The notes: generated by a model from the letters alone, not told the origin. 48,439 bases of DNA from Prevotella sp. (GCA_016286585.1 JAEETC010000011.1:1-48439), one strand, 5' to 3'; counted from the first letter of the stretch, positions 35,300-43,018 are shown. Numbers and translations: made by a program.

Positions 35300-36703
35300 T
35301 TATATCTCTGGAGCTTTAATCTTGTCAAAATAAAACCAGTATGTGCCCTTAAAGGCGGGATTCCCCCTTTGGGCATTATATTGTTGGAAACGTTCAAACA
35401 CATGGCCTTGCCTGATATACTTTTCCCAATCCTCCTGAGGGGCATCCGAACCAGCCAGCCAGATGCACAAGGCTTCCTGATAGAGTGTCTTCAGACGAGG
35501 TTTGTTGGTATCAATACAATAGCGGTCATAATCGCGCTTGAAGTTCGATATGTCCTTCAGCAACAAGTCGCTGCAGAGGATATAATCGAGGGCGATGGTG
35601 TTGTTGGGATTGGCATCAAGCAATTGCATCATCAGGAAGTGAGCATTGTCTGAGATGGTAATGGTATCGTGATGGTTTACCATCTGCATCTTCTCCCGAT
35701 AAATCCGTTGACCATTCTGACGGATATTCTTGGCCCATGTGCTGTAAACAAACGTTTTGTCTAAAATGCGCAGATATTTCTCTGCCGCCAGCGAATCACC
35801 ACTAACAATATTACACTCCGCTAAACGGCGTATCATTCGGACATTACGATTGTTGTGCGAGAAAACGTTGGTCATCATCGCAGCCCTTTCCGTAAAGGTC
35901 ATGTCGCCAAGTGCCCAGTATAGTTCGTTCATATTGCGGATCGTCAGCATGGGCGTATCAGAACCGATCTTTTCGAATGTACCAAGATAGTTCGACGTGA
36001 ACTTCATCAAGTGATCAGGCAACTCATCCCGTTGTGCCTGTGACAGGTTATAGAAGAAAAGCATCTGATCGGTCCATTTGTCTTCACTTTCTACTAAACG
36101 GATGACCTTATCATAGTTGCCAAAGTAGTATTCGCAGTCTACTGCGAAGTCTTTTTCCAAGATGAAGTCCGGTGCCTGAATCTTCTTAACCTGTGGTAGA
36201 CCGAAAAGCAGATAGGTAGGCAGCAGCATGACGGCAAACCATAGAATACGGAATTTCCATCCTCTCATCAGTGAAACAGTCCATAGCAACATGACCCAAC
36301 TCATGATGGCGATGGTTGATGAAAGACGATAACTTGTACTGAAATGGCAGACGGCTATAAAGGTCATCACTGTCAGTGCCGGTATCAGGGCCGTGATTCT
36401 GCTGACCTTGAAGTTCCTAAGGGTCTGATATAACAAGATCCCGATAGCGAGCAGACAGAGCGCAAGGACAATGGCACCAACATACAGATAGTAGAAGAAC
36501 TGTGTCAGAAAGTCGCCTATCAAGAGTGATAATCCGCCGTTATGGAAATAGGTGGATATATAATCCCACGACCAAAGAAATATCTGATTTTGTTCCTGAA
36601 AGAAGAAGTGATATGGATAGCAATACTGGAAAAAAAGAAAGATTCCGACACTTGTGATGGTCAGTATAATATAACTACTTATCCCTCTTCTCATTCTATG
36701 CAT
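35300..36703 (-). CDS. Polytopic membrane protein with TPR-like tail, copy 4 (DUF6057-like)
   Basis: A 467-residue protein from the ATG at 36703 (or 36694); codons further upstream belong to the spacer after the MgtC-like gene. An N-terminal helix (SYIILTITSVGIFLFF) precedes FQEQNQIFLWSWDYI, GGLSLLIGDFLTQFFY and more helices to about residue 200. The tail has ALGDMTFTERAAMM and RLAECNIVSGDSLAAEKYLRILDK, matching the TPR-like unit of copy 3. It is shorter than copies 1 and 3. It starts 22 bp after the MgtC-like gene, in the same direction, and ends 1 bp before the ATG of propeller copy 4, so the pair is tightly coupled. Function unknown. Confidence 0.85.
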   Translation of the reverse strand: MHRMRRGISSYIILTITSVGIFLFFQYCYPYHFFFQEQNQIFLWSWDYISTYFHNGGLSLLIGDFLTQFFYYLYVGAIVLALCLLAIGILLYQTLRNFKVSRITALIPALTVMTFIAVCHFSTSYRLSSTIAIMSWVMLLWTVSLMRGWKFRILWFAVMLLPTYLLFGLPQVKKIQAPDFILEKDFAVDCEYYFGNYDKVIRLVESEDKWTDQMLFFYNLSQAQRDELPDHLMKFTSNYLGTFEKIGSDTPMLTIRNMNELYWALGDMTFTERAAMMTNVFSHNNRNVRMIRRLAECNIVSGDSLAAEKYLRILDKTFVYSTWAKNIRQNGQRIYREKMQMVNHHDTITISDNAHFLMMQLLDANPNNTIALDYILCSDLLLKDISNFKRDYDRYCIDTNKPRLKTLYQEALCIWLAGSDAPQEDWEKYIRQGHVFERFQQYNAQRGNPAFKGTYWFYFDKIKAPEI

Positions 36704-36725
36704 AGTCGCTGCCAAATAAAGCACC

Positions 36726-37184
36726 TTAGTCGTGCCTACGCTTCTTATCGAACTTGTGAAGGAAGTATCTGAAAGCTTCAAGACCCACAAGCACCAGGAA
36801 TGTTGACGTTGCGGCAATGATATACATGCCACCACCACAGGCCAGACCGATGGCTGCCGTCACCCATAATCCTGCAGCCGTTGTCAGTCCACGAACCACA
36901 TTCTCACTCTTATGGAAGATAATGGTGCCTGCACCAATGAAACCGATACCTGAAACGACCTGTGCCGCCACACGCGACACGTCCCATCGATGCTCAGGAG
37001 TGTGCATGGCTCCCTCGAAGCCATAAGCCGACACAACCATAAACAAAGCCGAGCCCAGAGCCACTAGGAAATGGGTGCGGAAGCCCGCTTCCTTCGCCCT
37101 GTACTCACGTTCCAAACCAATGGCTCCTCCCAAAAGGGCAGCCACAAAAATGCGGAGTACAAACTCCCATGTCATATTATCCAT
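36726..37184 (-). CDS. MgtC/SapB family membrane protein
   Basis: A 152-residue membrane protein. It carries the hallmark stretches of the MgtC/SapB N-terminal domain: LLGGAIGLEREYRAKEAGFRTH, then VSGIGFIGAGTI and GLTTAAGLWVTAAIGLACGGG, with about four to five membrane segments. In other bacteria MgtC proteins act in magnesium-limited growth and in acid or phosphate balance through the F-ATPase; many Bacteroidota members lack the C-terminal domain, as here, and their role is not settled. It starts 3 bp downstream of the GNAT gene stop and lies 22 bp upstream of DUF6057-like copy 4, so all may share transcripts. Confidence 0.92.
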   Translation of the reverse strand: MDNMTWEFVLRIFVAALLGGAIGLEREYRAKEAGFRTHFLVALGSALFMVVSAYGFEGAMHTPEHRWDVSRVAAQVVSGIGFIGAGTIIFHKSENVVRGLTTAAGLWVTAAIGLACGGGMYIIAATSTFLVLVGLEAFRYFLHKFDKKRRHD

Positions 37185-37187
37185 AGC

Positions 37188-38327
37188 TTATAATGTTTTC
37201 TTGTAACAGCGATGACGACGGTGGATGACAGACTCCAGATACTGCCACTGGCCAAGCACACCATCATTGGTCTCCATCATCGGACCCGTATCAGCCCATT
37301 CGAAGCCGTAGCGCTGGAACTGACGGATGAGGTCGTCGAAGATAAGCCCGTTGGCACCTTTGGAACGGTACTCAGGCAGCACGCCAATAAGCAGGAGGTC
37401 GACGATAGGGGTCTTGTGCCACTTCAGGATCTTGAGCAGATGCCACCAGCCGAAGGGGAACAGACGGCCGTCGCGCGTCTTTTGCAGAGCCCGTGAGAAC
37501 GAGGGGAAGGTGATGCCAAAGCCCACCAGACGGTCGTTGTCGGAGGCATCAACGATACCTGTCACCAGATTCAGGTCGGCCAATTTGATATAATTGTTCG
37601 CCAGCAGGTCAATCTGCTTGTCGGTGAGGGTGCAAAAGCCGTAGAGATCCTTGTAGGTGGTATTAAGCAGGTTGAATATCTCTTGAGCCTTGCCCTCCTT
37701 CATCAGCTCATGACGGGTGAACTTATGAACACGGAGGTTATAGCGCTTGCGCACCATCTCTGTGACCTTCGAGAACTTCTCCGGCACCACCTCGGGCACC
37801 TTCACCTTCGCCTCCACCCAGTCGTTGGCTTTCTCAAACGTGCCCAGCTGCTCCATGTGTTTCGGATAGTAGGGGTAGTTATAGTTGATATACATCGATG
37901 CAAGCTCTTCAAAGCCCTCGACAAGCATGCCCTCGCGGTCGGTGTCGATGAAGCTCATCGGACCGATCATCTCCGTCATGCCGCGCTCACGCCCCCACTC
38001 TTCCACTGTCTGCAGAAGGGCAGAGGACACCTCCACGTCGTCAATGAAGTCGAACCATCCGAAACGCACCTGCCGACTCTGCCACCGTTCGTTGGCACGA
38101 CGGTTGATGATGGCAGCCACACGACCGACAATCTGGCCTTTCTTCCTAGCCAGAAAATAATCGGCCTCACAATAGTCGAACGACGGGTTCTTCTGCCTGT
38201 CGAGCGTTGCTATCTCATCAAAATAGAGGAAAGGAACTGCATAGTCGCTATCACGGTAGAGATCGTAATAGAATTGTACAAACTGTTTGAGTTCCTTTTT
38301 CGTTGTTACTTTTTGTACTTCTATCAT
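37188..38327 (-). CDS. Large GNAT-type N-acetyltransferase-like protein
   Basis: A 379-residue cytoplasmic protein. Its N-terminal third has ADYFLARKKGQIVGRVAAIINR, a GNAT beta-strand pair, followed by FGWFDFIDD and GMTEMIGPMSF; the C-terminal third has LLLIGVLPEYRSKGANGLIF, which resembles the acetyl-CoA binding motif (V.PEYR..G) but with K-G-A-N instead of the usual loop. Widely kept in Bacteroidota, with two GNAT-like halves; the substrate is not known to me. A promoter-like TACCTTTG lies at 38352-38359 on the same strand. It appears to head the run with the MgtC-like gene and the copy-4 pair. Confidence 0.8.
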   Translation of the reverse strand: MIEVQKVTTKKELKQFVQFYYDLYRDSDYAVPFLYFDEIATLDRQKNPSFDYCEADYFLARKKGQIVGRVAAIINRRANERWQSRQVRFGWFDFIDDVEVSSALLQTVEEWGRERGMTEMIGPMSFIDTDREGMLVEGFEELASMYINYNYPYYPKHMEQLGTFEKANDWVEAKVKVPEVVPEKFSKVTEMVRKRYNLRVHKFTRHELMKEGKAQEIFNLLNTTYKDLYGFCTLTDKQIDLLANNYIKLADLNLVTGIVDASDNDRLVGFGITFPSFSRALQKTRDGRLFPFGWWHLLKILKWHKTPIVDLLLIGVLPEYRSKGANGLIFDDLIRQFQRYGFEWADTGPMMETNDGVLGQWQYLESVIHRRHRCYKKTL

Positions 38328-38351
38328 TGCGCTGTTATATCATACTTGCTG

Positions 38352-38377
38352 CAAAGGTACGAAGAATTAGGAAGTTC
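38352..38377 (-). promoter_or_regulatory. Promoter of the GNAT gene
   Basis: On the minus strand TACCTTTG (38352-38359) fits TAnnTTTG. A weak TTG lies at 38377-38379. The ATG at 38327 follows after about 20 nt of leader. Confidence 0.5.
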
Positions 38378-38407
38378 AAGAAGTTCTGATAGTTAAAAGG
38401 AGTTAAA

Positions 38408-40303
38408 TCAGAGCGCTTCGATATAATCGTAGAGTTTTTTGTAGAATGGATGACGGGTCATGGTCGAAGCATCACCAAGAATGATCAGTTTCATCCTGGC
38501 ACGGGTAATGGCGACGTTCATGCGGCGCAGGTCACGGAGGAATCCTATCTGTCCTTCATCGTTGGCACGCACCAACGAGATAAGGATGATGTCGCGTTCC
38601 TGTCCCTGAAAACCATCGACGGTGTTCACGCTGATCAGACTGCGGTAGGGCTTGAAGAACTCACGTTTCTTGATCAGTCGTCGCAGATGCTGCACCTGAG
38701 CCCGATAGGGTGAGATAATCCCGACGTCGAGACGCTCGTCAAGGATACGCTGCTTGCCGATCTTTGAGAAGTAATTCTCCAATACAAGTAGCGTCAGTTC
38801 CGCCTCAGCCTTGTTGATGCGTCCGAAACTCTCACCCACGAATTCCTCTGTAAACTGTAAACCGTCAACTGTAAACTGACTTGTATCCACCCACGTCATC
38901 GGAATATCGAGGTCGAGAATGCTGCGGTATTTCACCTCAGGAGCACTCTCCACCTGGTTGCCATAGAACCAGTCGGAAGAGAAGCGCATGATCTCCTCGT
39001 TCATACGATACTGCATCTTCAGCAGGGTCACCACTTCGGGTTTGTTCTCCACGATGCGCTCCATAAGGGTCTTGCCGAGTCCGCCTTTCAGGGCTGCGAT
39101 GCTCTTCACCGTCGGAGGCAGCTGACAATGGTCGCCAGCCAGTATCACTCTCGACACCCGCCGGATGGGTATCCAGCAGGCAGCCTCCAAAGCCTGTGCC
39201 GCCTCATCTATAAATAAGGTGCCGAACTTCTGTCCCTCCAACAGTCGGCTGCTGCTTCCCACAAGAGTAGAGGCAATGACACGGGCCTCTCCGAAGAGTT
39301 GGGCATTGATGCGTATCTCAAATTCTATGGCACGTTCCTTGAGGCGTTCCATCTTCTGATGGTATTTCTCGTCACCCCGTTTACGATGGGCACGGAGTTC
39401 CCGGATGGCCTTACGGATAGACCAGAGCAATTCATAGTCGGGATGGGCCTCGAAGCGTCGCTCATAGGTAAAAGAGAGCATCTTGTCGTTGACACGCGTG
39501 GGATTACCTATTCTTAATACGTTGACTCCACGGTCGACAAGCTTCTCGGATATCCAGTCGACAGCCATGTTACTCTGCGCACAGACCAGCACCTGACTCT
39601 CCCGCCGTAGGGTTTCATAGATGGCCTCGACGAGGGTTGTCGTCTTGCCTGTGCCTGGAGGTCCGTGGACCACAGCCACATCCTTCGCCCACAGTACCTT
39701 GTTCACCGCCTCTTCCTGAGTACGGTTCAGATAGGGGAAACGCATCGGGGCGAAGCTGAATGTCTCGGCCTTCTGGTGAGAATAGAAGAGGTCTCGCAGA
39801 TAGCCCAGACGTCCCTTGGCCTTCATCACACGGTCGAGGGCCTCGAACATCATCTTATAGCTCGTCTCGTCGAAGAAGAGTTGGATGCCCACGTTCTCCG
39901 CTCCCTGCACATCAATCAGATGACCGTCATCAGGCACAGCCACCACCATACGGTCGCCGTCCACATAGCTGACAGTTGCTGTGAAGTTGAAGTAGCGGAT
40001 GGCCTCTTTGGTTTTTTCGGAATCCACTCGGAAGAAGCAGACGGGCCGCCCGAATTCGAAATTATGCTCTATCTCGTCATCATCGCTCTGCCGGAATACC
40101 TCTACGACCAGCTGATTGAGTGAATTATAATAACTCCTGCCCATCTTCAGCGGATACCAGGCATCACCACGCTTCACCTTCCGCTGCAGCCCCATCTCCT
40201 CGGTCTGCTTGCGAAAGGCCTCCTTCTCAGTCTGATACTCCAACTGGAGCAGCAGACGCTGTTGTTGAAGCGCCAAGAGCGGCGAAACTTGTTGATTTCC
40301 CAT
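38408..40303 (-). CDS. UPF1/IGHMBP2-like superfamily 1 DNA/RNA helicase
   Basis: A 631-residue helicase. The N-terminal 190 residues form an OB-like/stalk region; motif I is VHGPPGTGKTT (212-222), then VLVCAQSNMAVD, LFIDEAAQALEAA (DEAA box, motif II), GDHCQLPPT (motif III), QYRMNEEIMRFSS (motif IV), and VNTVDGFQGQERDIILISLVRAN and NVAITRARMKLIILGD (motifs V and VI). This is the order of SF1B helicases such as UPF1 and IGHMBP2. The bacterial role is unclear; likely DNA or RNA processing. A 7-bp repeat codes DTSQFTVDGLQFTEEF around residue 475 between conserved motifs. It diverges from the pyridoxamine kinase gene. Confidence 0.95.
   Translation of the reverse strand: MGNQQVSPLLALQQQRLLLQLEYQTEKEAFRKQTEEMGLQRKVKRGDAWYPLKMGRSYYNSLNQLVVEVFRQSDDDEIEHNFEFGRPVCFFRVDSEKTKEAIRYFNFTATVSYVDGDRMVVAVPDDGHLIDVQGAENVGIQLFFDETSYKMMFEALDRVMKAKGRLGYLRDLFYSHQKAETFSFAPMRFPYLNRTQEEAVNKVLWAKDVAVVHGPPGTGKTTTLVEAIYETLRRESQVLVCAQSNMAVDWISEKLVDRGVNVLRIGNPTRVNDKMLSFTYERRFEAHPDYELLWSIRKAIRELRAHRKRGDEKYHQKMERLKERAIEFEIRINAQLFGEARVIASTLVGSSSRLLEGQKFGTLFIDEAAQALEAACWIPIRRVSRVILAGDHCQLPPTVKSIAALKGGLGKTLMERIVENKPEVVTLLKMQYRMNEEIMRFSSDWFYGNQVESAPEVKYRSILDLDIPMTWVDTSQFTVDGLQFTEEFVGESFGRINKAEAELTLLVLENYFSKIGKQRILDERLDVGIISPYRAQVQHLRRLIKKREFFKPYRSLISVNTVDGFQGQERDIILISLVRANDEGQIGFLRDLRRMNVAITRARMKLIILGDASTMTRHPFYKKLYDYIEAL
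38848..38882 (-). repeat. Five 7-bp repeats in frame inside the helicase gene
   Basis: On the plus strand CTGTAAA, CTGTAAA, CCGTCAA, CTGTAAA, CTGACTT. The complement, TTTACAG/TTGACGG, is the same heptamer that precedes the GH97 gene at 2380-2407. Confidence 0.9.
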
Positions 40304-40313
40304 GAATTGGCTG

Positions 40314-40347
40314 CAAAGATAATCTTTTTTTTAGACATAAGTACAAA
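40314..40347 (-). promoter_or_regulatory. Promoter of the helicase gene
   Basis: On the minus strand TTTG (40344-40347), a 22-nt spacer and TATCTTTG (40314-40321), with the ATG at 40303 only about 10 nt downstream: a very short or near-absent leader. Confidence 0.6.
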
Positions 40348-40387
40348 AGAAACATAAAAAAGCTTCTGTTCTTATGTTCTTATGTCT
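40333..40387. repeat. Imperfect inverted repeat between divergent genes
   Basis: Arms of 13 bp with one mismatch (AGACATAAGTACA at 40333-40345, complement at 40375-40387). The right arm contains a tandem TTCTTATG (40369-40376, 40377-40384). The left arm overlaps the helicase -33 box. Confidence 0.6.
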
Positions 40388-40397
40388 AAAATATTCG

Positions 40398-40405
40398 TAA
40401 CTTTG
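40398..40405 (+). promoter_or_regulatory. -7 promoter element of the pyridoxamine kinase gene
   Basis: TAACTTTG lies 8 nt before the ATG at 40414, so the transcript is near leaderless. No -33 TTTG is evident. Confidence 0.55.
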
Positions 40406-40413
40406 CAACCGAT

Positions 40414-41244
40414 ATGAAACAGATACTGCTGATTAACGACGTCGTGGGCTATGGCAAAGTGGGCATGGGTGCCATGCTCCCCATCCTGTCGTATCTGGGC
40501 ATTCCGACATACAGTCTGCCCACGGCCCTTGTGTCGAACACGCTCGACTATGGGAAGTTCAACATCCAGGACACCACAGAGTATATCCGTGGTACACTCC
40601 CGGTATGGAAGGAGTTAGGTTTTTCGTTCGATGCCATTTGTACGGGCCTGATGTTTAGCGACGAACAGGCGAAGCTCGTGGCGGGCTACTGCAAGGAACA
40701 GGGTGCCCAGGGCACGACGGTCTTCGTGGATCCCATCCTCGGTGATGGCGGACGACTCTATAACGGCATGACCGAACGTCAGGTAGAGCTCATGCGTGAG
40801 ATGGTCAGCGTGGCTCATCTCACCTTCCCCAACTACACGGAGGCTTGCTATCTGACGGGCACCCCCATCCACATGGAGGGCATCACCTGGGAGGAAGCGG
40901 GCGACCTGCTCGACAAACTGCGCGAGATTGGCTGTCAGTCGGCCATCATCACCAGTTGCAAGATCGACGGTCAGAATGCCGTAGCCGGCTACAATCACTA
41001 CGATGACAGCTATTTCCATCTGGAATATCACGAGATTCCTGGACTCTTTCATGGCACGGGTGACATCTTCTCTGCCGTGCTCATCGGCCATCTGCTCAAC
41101 GGAGAGTCGCTGAAGGTCTCTACCCGCACGGCGATGGACACCGTATTCCGCATGATCGACCGCTACAAGGACACCCCCGACAGGAACAAGGGTATTCCCG
41201 TGGAGAAATGCCTCGACATCCTCAACGCCAACGCTGACCACTGA
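40414..41244 (+). CDS. Pyridoxamine/pyridoxal kinase (ribokinase-like fold)
   Basis: A 276-residue kinase. It belongs to the PdxY/PdxK branch: start QILLINDVVGYGKVGMGAM, VFVDPILGDGG (about 103-113), PNYTEACYLTG at 139-149, and the anion-hole motif HGTGDIFSAV (213-222) with the catalytic Asp217. It would phosphorylate vitamin B6 vitamers in salvage of pyridoxal phosphate; the ATP-side Thr/Asn residues look intact. Near-leaderless start, since a TAACTTTG promoter element ends 8 nt upstream. The pseudouridine synthase gene starts 4 bp after its stop, so they form an operon. Confidence 0.93.
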   Translation: MKQILLINDVVGYGKVGMGAMLPILSYLGIPTYSLPTALVSNTLDYGKFNIQDTTEYIRGTLPVWKELGFSFDAICTGLMFSDEQAKLVAGYCKEQGAQGTTVFVDPILGDGGRLYNGMTERQVELMREMVSVAHLTFPNYTEACYLTGTPIHMEGITWEEAGDLLDKLREIGCQSAIITSCKIDGQNAVAGYNHYDDSYFHLEYHEIPGLFHGTGDIFSAVLIGHLLNGESLKVSTRTAMDTVFRMIDRYKDTPDRNKGIPVEKCLDILNANADH

Positions 41245-41248
41245 CGAT

Positions 41249-42640
41249 ATGCCATCGCCCCTGCATCCCCTGACCACGGACATCGTCCCTCCGGAGCGGT
41301 TCACCTATCCTTTCTGCTACGAGCCTCATCCGTTGTGCCTGTTGGCAGCAGAGGAAGTGAAGCAGGAGATTGCACGTATCAACCCCACGGAAGGAAAAAT
41401 GTTTGGAGTGCTGGTTGTGAAACAGGGGGACGGTTCTTTTGTTACACCAGGCGATGTAACAAAAGAACCGTCCCCCTGTTATATGGCGGCCTACTCAGGG
41501 CTGCTGGAGGGGCGCAACGACTGGCCTTACTTCGTGCCGCCCGTCTTCGATGCCCAGGATCCCAACGGCTATTTCAAAACCAAGGAGCGTGAGATATCTC
41601 TCACCACTCACCTCTCACCACTCACCTCTAAAAAGATGTCGCAGGACCTGCAGCTGTGGCTCTTCCATCAATACCAGTTCCTCAATGCGAAGGGCGAGAC
41701 GAAAGACCTCGTCGAGGTGTGGCAAGACTACCACTGTTCCCCCCGTATCCGTCGCAGATACCCCCTGCCGCCAGGTGGCACGGGTGACTGCTGCGCACCG
41801 AAACTCCTGCAATATGCCTATCAGCATGGTCTGAAACCCCTTTGTATGGCGGAATTCTGGTGGGGACCATCGCCCAAGAGTGAGATACGTCATCACGGTG
41901 AGTTCTACCCTGCTTGCCGTGGGAAGTGCAAGCCCATCCTGACGTGGATGCTACAGGGTCTCGATGTCGATCCCAGTCCCGATGCGGAAGGCTTCCCACA
42001 CTTGGTGCCTGAGGTGGTTTACGAGGATGAGACCATCGCCGTGATCAACAAACCCTCAGGCCTTCTGAGCATTCCAGGACGGACAGAAGACCACTCCGTC
42101 GCCACCTGGGCACAGCAGCGGTGGCCAGGATCACAACCCGTCCACCGACTCGACATGTGGACGTCGGGAATCATCCTCATCGCCAAGACCAACGAGGCCT
42201 ATCACCACTTGCAAAAGCAATTTACGGAGCACACCGTCAAAAAGAAATATCTCGCCATCGTGGAAGGCGTGCCTGCCAAAGAGCACGGCATCATCGACCT
42301 GCCCCTGCTCAGCGACCCCATGAACCGTCCTCGTCAGATTGTCGACTTCGAACATGGTAAGCGCGCCATCACGGAGTATCGTGTCTTGGCAAGTGCACAG
42401 GGGGTCAGTGCACTTTTAGCCCTGTGGCCACATACGGGCCGGACGCACCAACTGAGGATGCACTGTGCCCACGAGCAGGGCTTGGGCTGTCCCATCCTGG
42501 GCGATGAACTCTATGGCAGGAAGGCAGACCGTCTTTATCTCCAGGCGCAGGCCATCGGCTTCGTCCACCCCACAACGGGACGGAAGATGCACTTCGAACT
42601 GCCTGCAGAGTTTTCCCTCAACGATCCATTCGTGGTTTAA
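41249..42640 (+). CDS. RluA-family pseudouridine synthase (long Bacteroidota form)
   Basis: A 463-residue enzyme. The C-terminal half (about 253-460) is an RluA catalytic domain: INKPSGLLSIPG, HRLDMWTSG with catalytic Asp302, KKKYLAIVEG and HTGRTHQLRMH. The N-terminal half has the long-form extension with GTGDCCAPKLL, AEFWWG and FYPACRGKC, kept in Bacteroidota. Such enzymes turn uridine into pseudouridine in rRNA or tRNA; the target site is unknown. Two odd in-frame pieces interrupt the N-terminal domain: a perfect 26-bp inverted repeat coding residues 58-78 and a 7-bp repeat coding about 118-126. Both would be surface loops if the protein is to fold (inference). Frame and stop are intact, so the gene is probably functional. 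Confidence 0.93.
   Translation: MPSPLHPLTTDIVPPERFTYPFCYEPHPLCLLAAEEVKQEIARINPTEGKMFGVLVVKQGDGSFVTPGDVTKEPSPCYMAAYSGLLEGRNDWPYFVPPVFDAQDPNGYFKTKEREISLTTHLSPLTSKKMSQDLQLWLFHQYQFLNAKGETKDLVEVWQDYHCSPRIRRRYPLPPGGTGDCCAPKLLQYAYQHGLKPLCMAEFWWGPSPKSEIRHHGEFYPACRGKCKPILTWMLQGLDVDPSPDAEGFPHLVPEVVYEDETIAVINKPSGLLSIPGRTEDHSVATWAQQRWPGSQPVHRLDMWTSGIILIAKTNEAYHHLQKQFTEHTVKKKYLAIVEGVPAKEHGIIDLPLLSDPMNRPRQIVDFEHGKRAITEYRVLASAQGVSALLALWPHTGRTHQLRMHCAHEQGLGCPILGDELYGRKADRLYLQAQAIGFVHPTTGRKMHFELPAEFSLNDPFVV
41421..41480. repeat. Perfect 26-bp inverted repeat (REP/REPIN-like) inside the pseudouridine synthase gene
   Basis: Left arm 41421-41446 starts AACAGGGGGACGGTTC; right arm 41455-41480 is its exact complement; the loop 41447-41454 is 8 nt. 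Total 60 bp, a multiple of three, with no in-frame stop. Sequences with GGGGACGGTTCTTTTGTTAC look like REP elements mobilised by RAYT (TnpA-REP) transposases (recalled, not searched). No RAYT gene is in the window. Confidence 0.95.
41600..41627 (+). repeat. Four in-frame 7-bp repeats (CTCACCA/CTCACCT)
   Basis: CTCACCA and CTCACCT alternate four times and code LTTHLSPLT, very close to the insertion in the GH97 enzyme. They lie in the N-terminal domain of the pseudouridine synthase. Confidence 0.9.
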
Positions 42641-42672
42641 ATAATATATGTAATTTATAAATTAGTTCAATT

Positions 42673-42978
42673 ATGGTTAAGCACATTATTCTCTGGACTC
42701 TGAATCCAGAACTCTCCGAAGAGGAGAAGCAGGCCGTCAAGGCAGGTATTAAGGCAGGTTTGGAAGGACTCGTAGGCAAGGTGCCCGGACTTCTCGATGT
42801 CAAAGTGCATATCGACGGCCGTCTGGCCTCCTCCAATGCCGACGTGATGCTCGACAGCACCCTCGAGAGCGAAGATGCCCTGAAAGGCTATGCCGTCCAT
42901 CCCGAACACGTCGCCGTCGCCAACGGTAAAGTCCGTCCCTACACCGTCCAGCGCAGCTGCCTCGACTTCGAGATTTGA
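42673..42978 (+). CDS. Dabb (stress-responsive A/B barrel) family protein
   Basis: A 101-residue cytoplasmic protein of Dabb domain length. It begins VKHIILWTLN, then EEEKQAVKAGIKAGLEGLVGKVPGLLDVKVHID, ALKGYAVHPEHVAVA, and ends PYTVQRSCLDFEI, which fits the dimeric alpha/beta-barrel fold found in stress-responsive and heme- or polyketide-linked proteins. The pattern HP.H..VA is a hallmark. The biochemical role in Bacteroidota is not known. It lies 32 bp after the pseudouridine synthase and before a hairpin. Confidence 0.88.
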   Translation: MVKHIILWTLNPELSEEEKQAVKAGIKAGLEGLVGKVPGLLDVKVHIDGRLASSNADVMLDSTLESEDALKGYAVHPEHVAVANGKVRPYTVQRSCLDFEI

Positions 42979-42989
42979 CAGATTTGACA

Positions 42990-43018
42990 ATGAAGTCCCG
43001 CTGACGGCGGGGCTTCAT
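42990..43018 (+). terminator. Terminator-like hairpin after the Dabb gene
   Basis: 12-bp stem with one G-T pair (ATGAAGTCCCGC 42990-43001, partner 43007-43018). No T-tract. It lies directly before the LytTR gene promoter. Confidence 0.7.

Noticed and set aside
35299..35445. Extended start of propeller copy 4
   Set aside because: It overlaps the 3' end of the DUF6057-like gene out of frame; the lipoprotein signal begins at 35298.
36704..36838. Extended start of DUF6057-like copy 4
   Set aside because: It runs back over the end of the MgtC-like gene and codes nothing like the other copies' N-termini.
40615..41304. Antisense ORF of 229 codons over pyridoxamine kinase
   Set aside because: Frame mirror of a well-supported kinase gene; no signal or domain.
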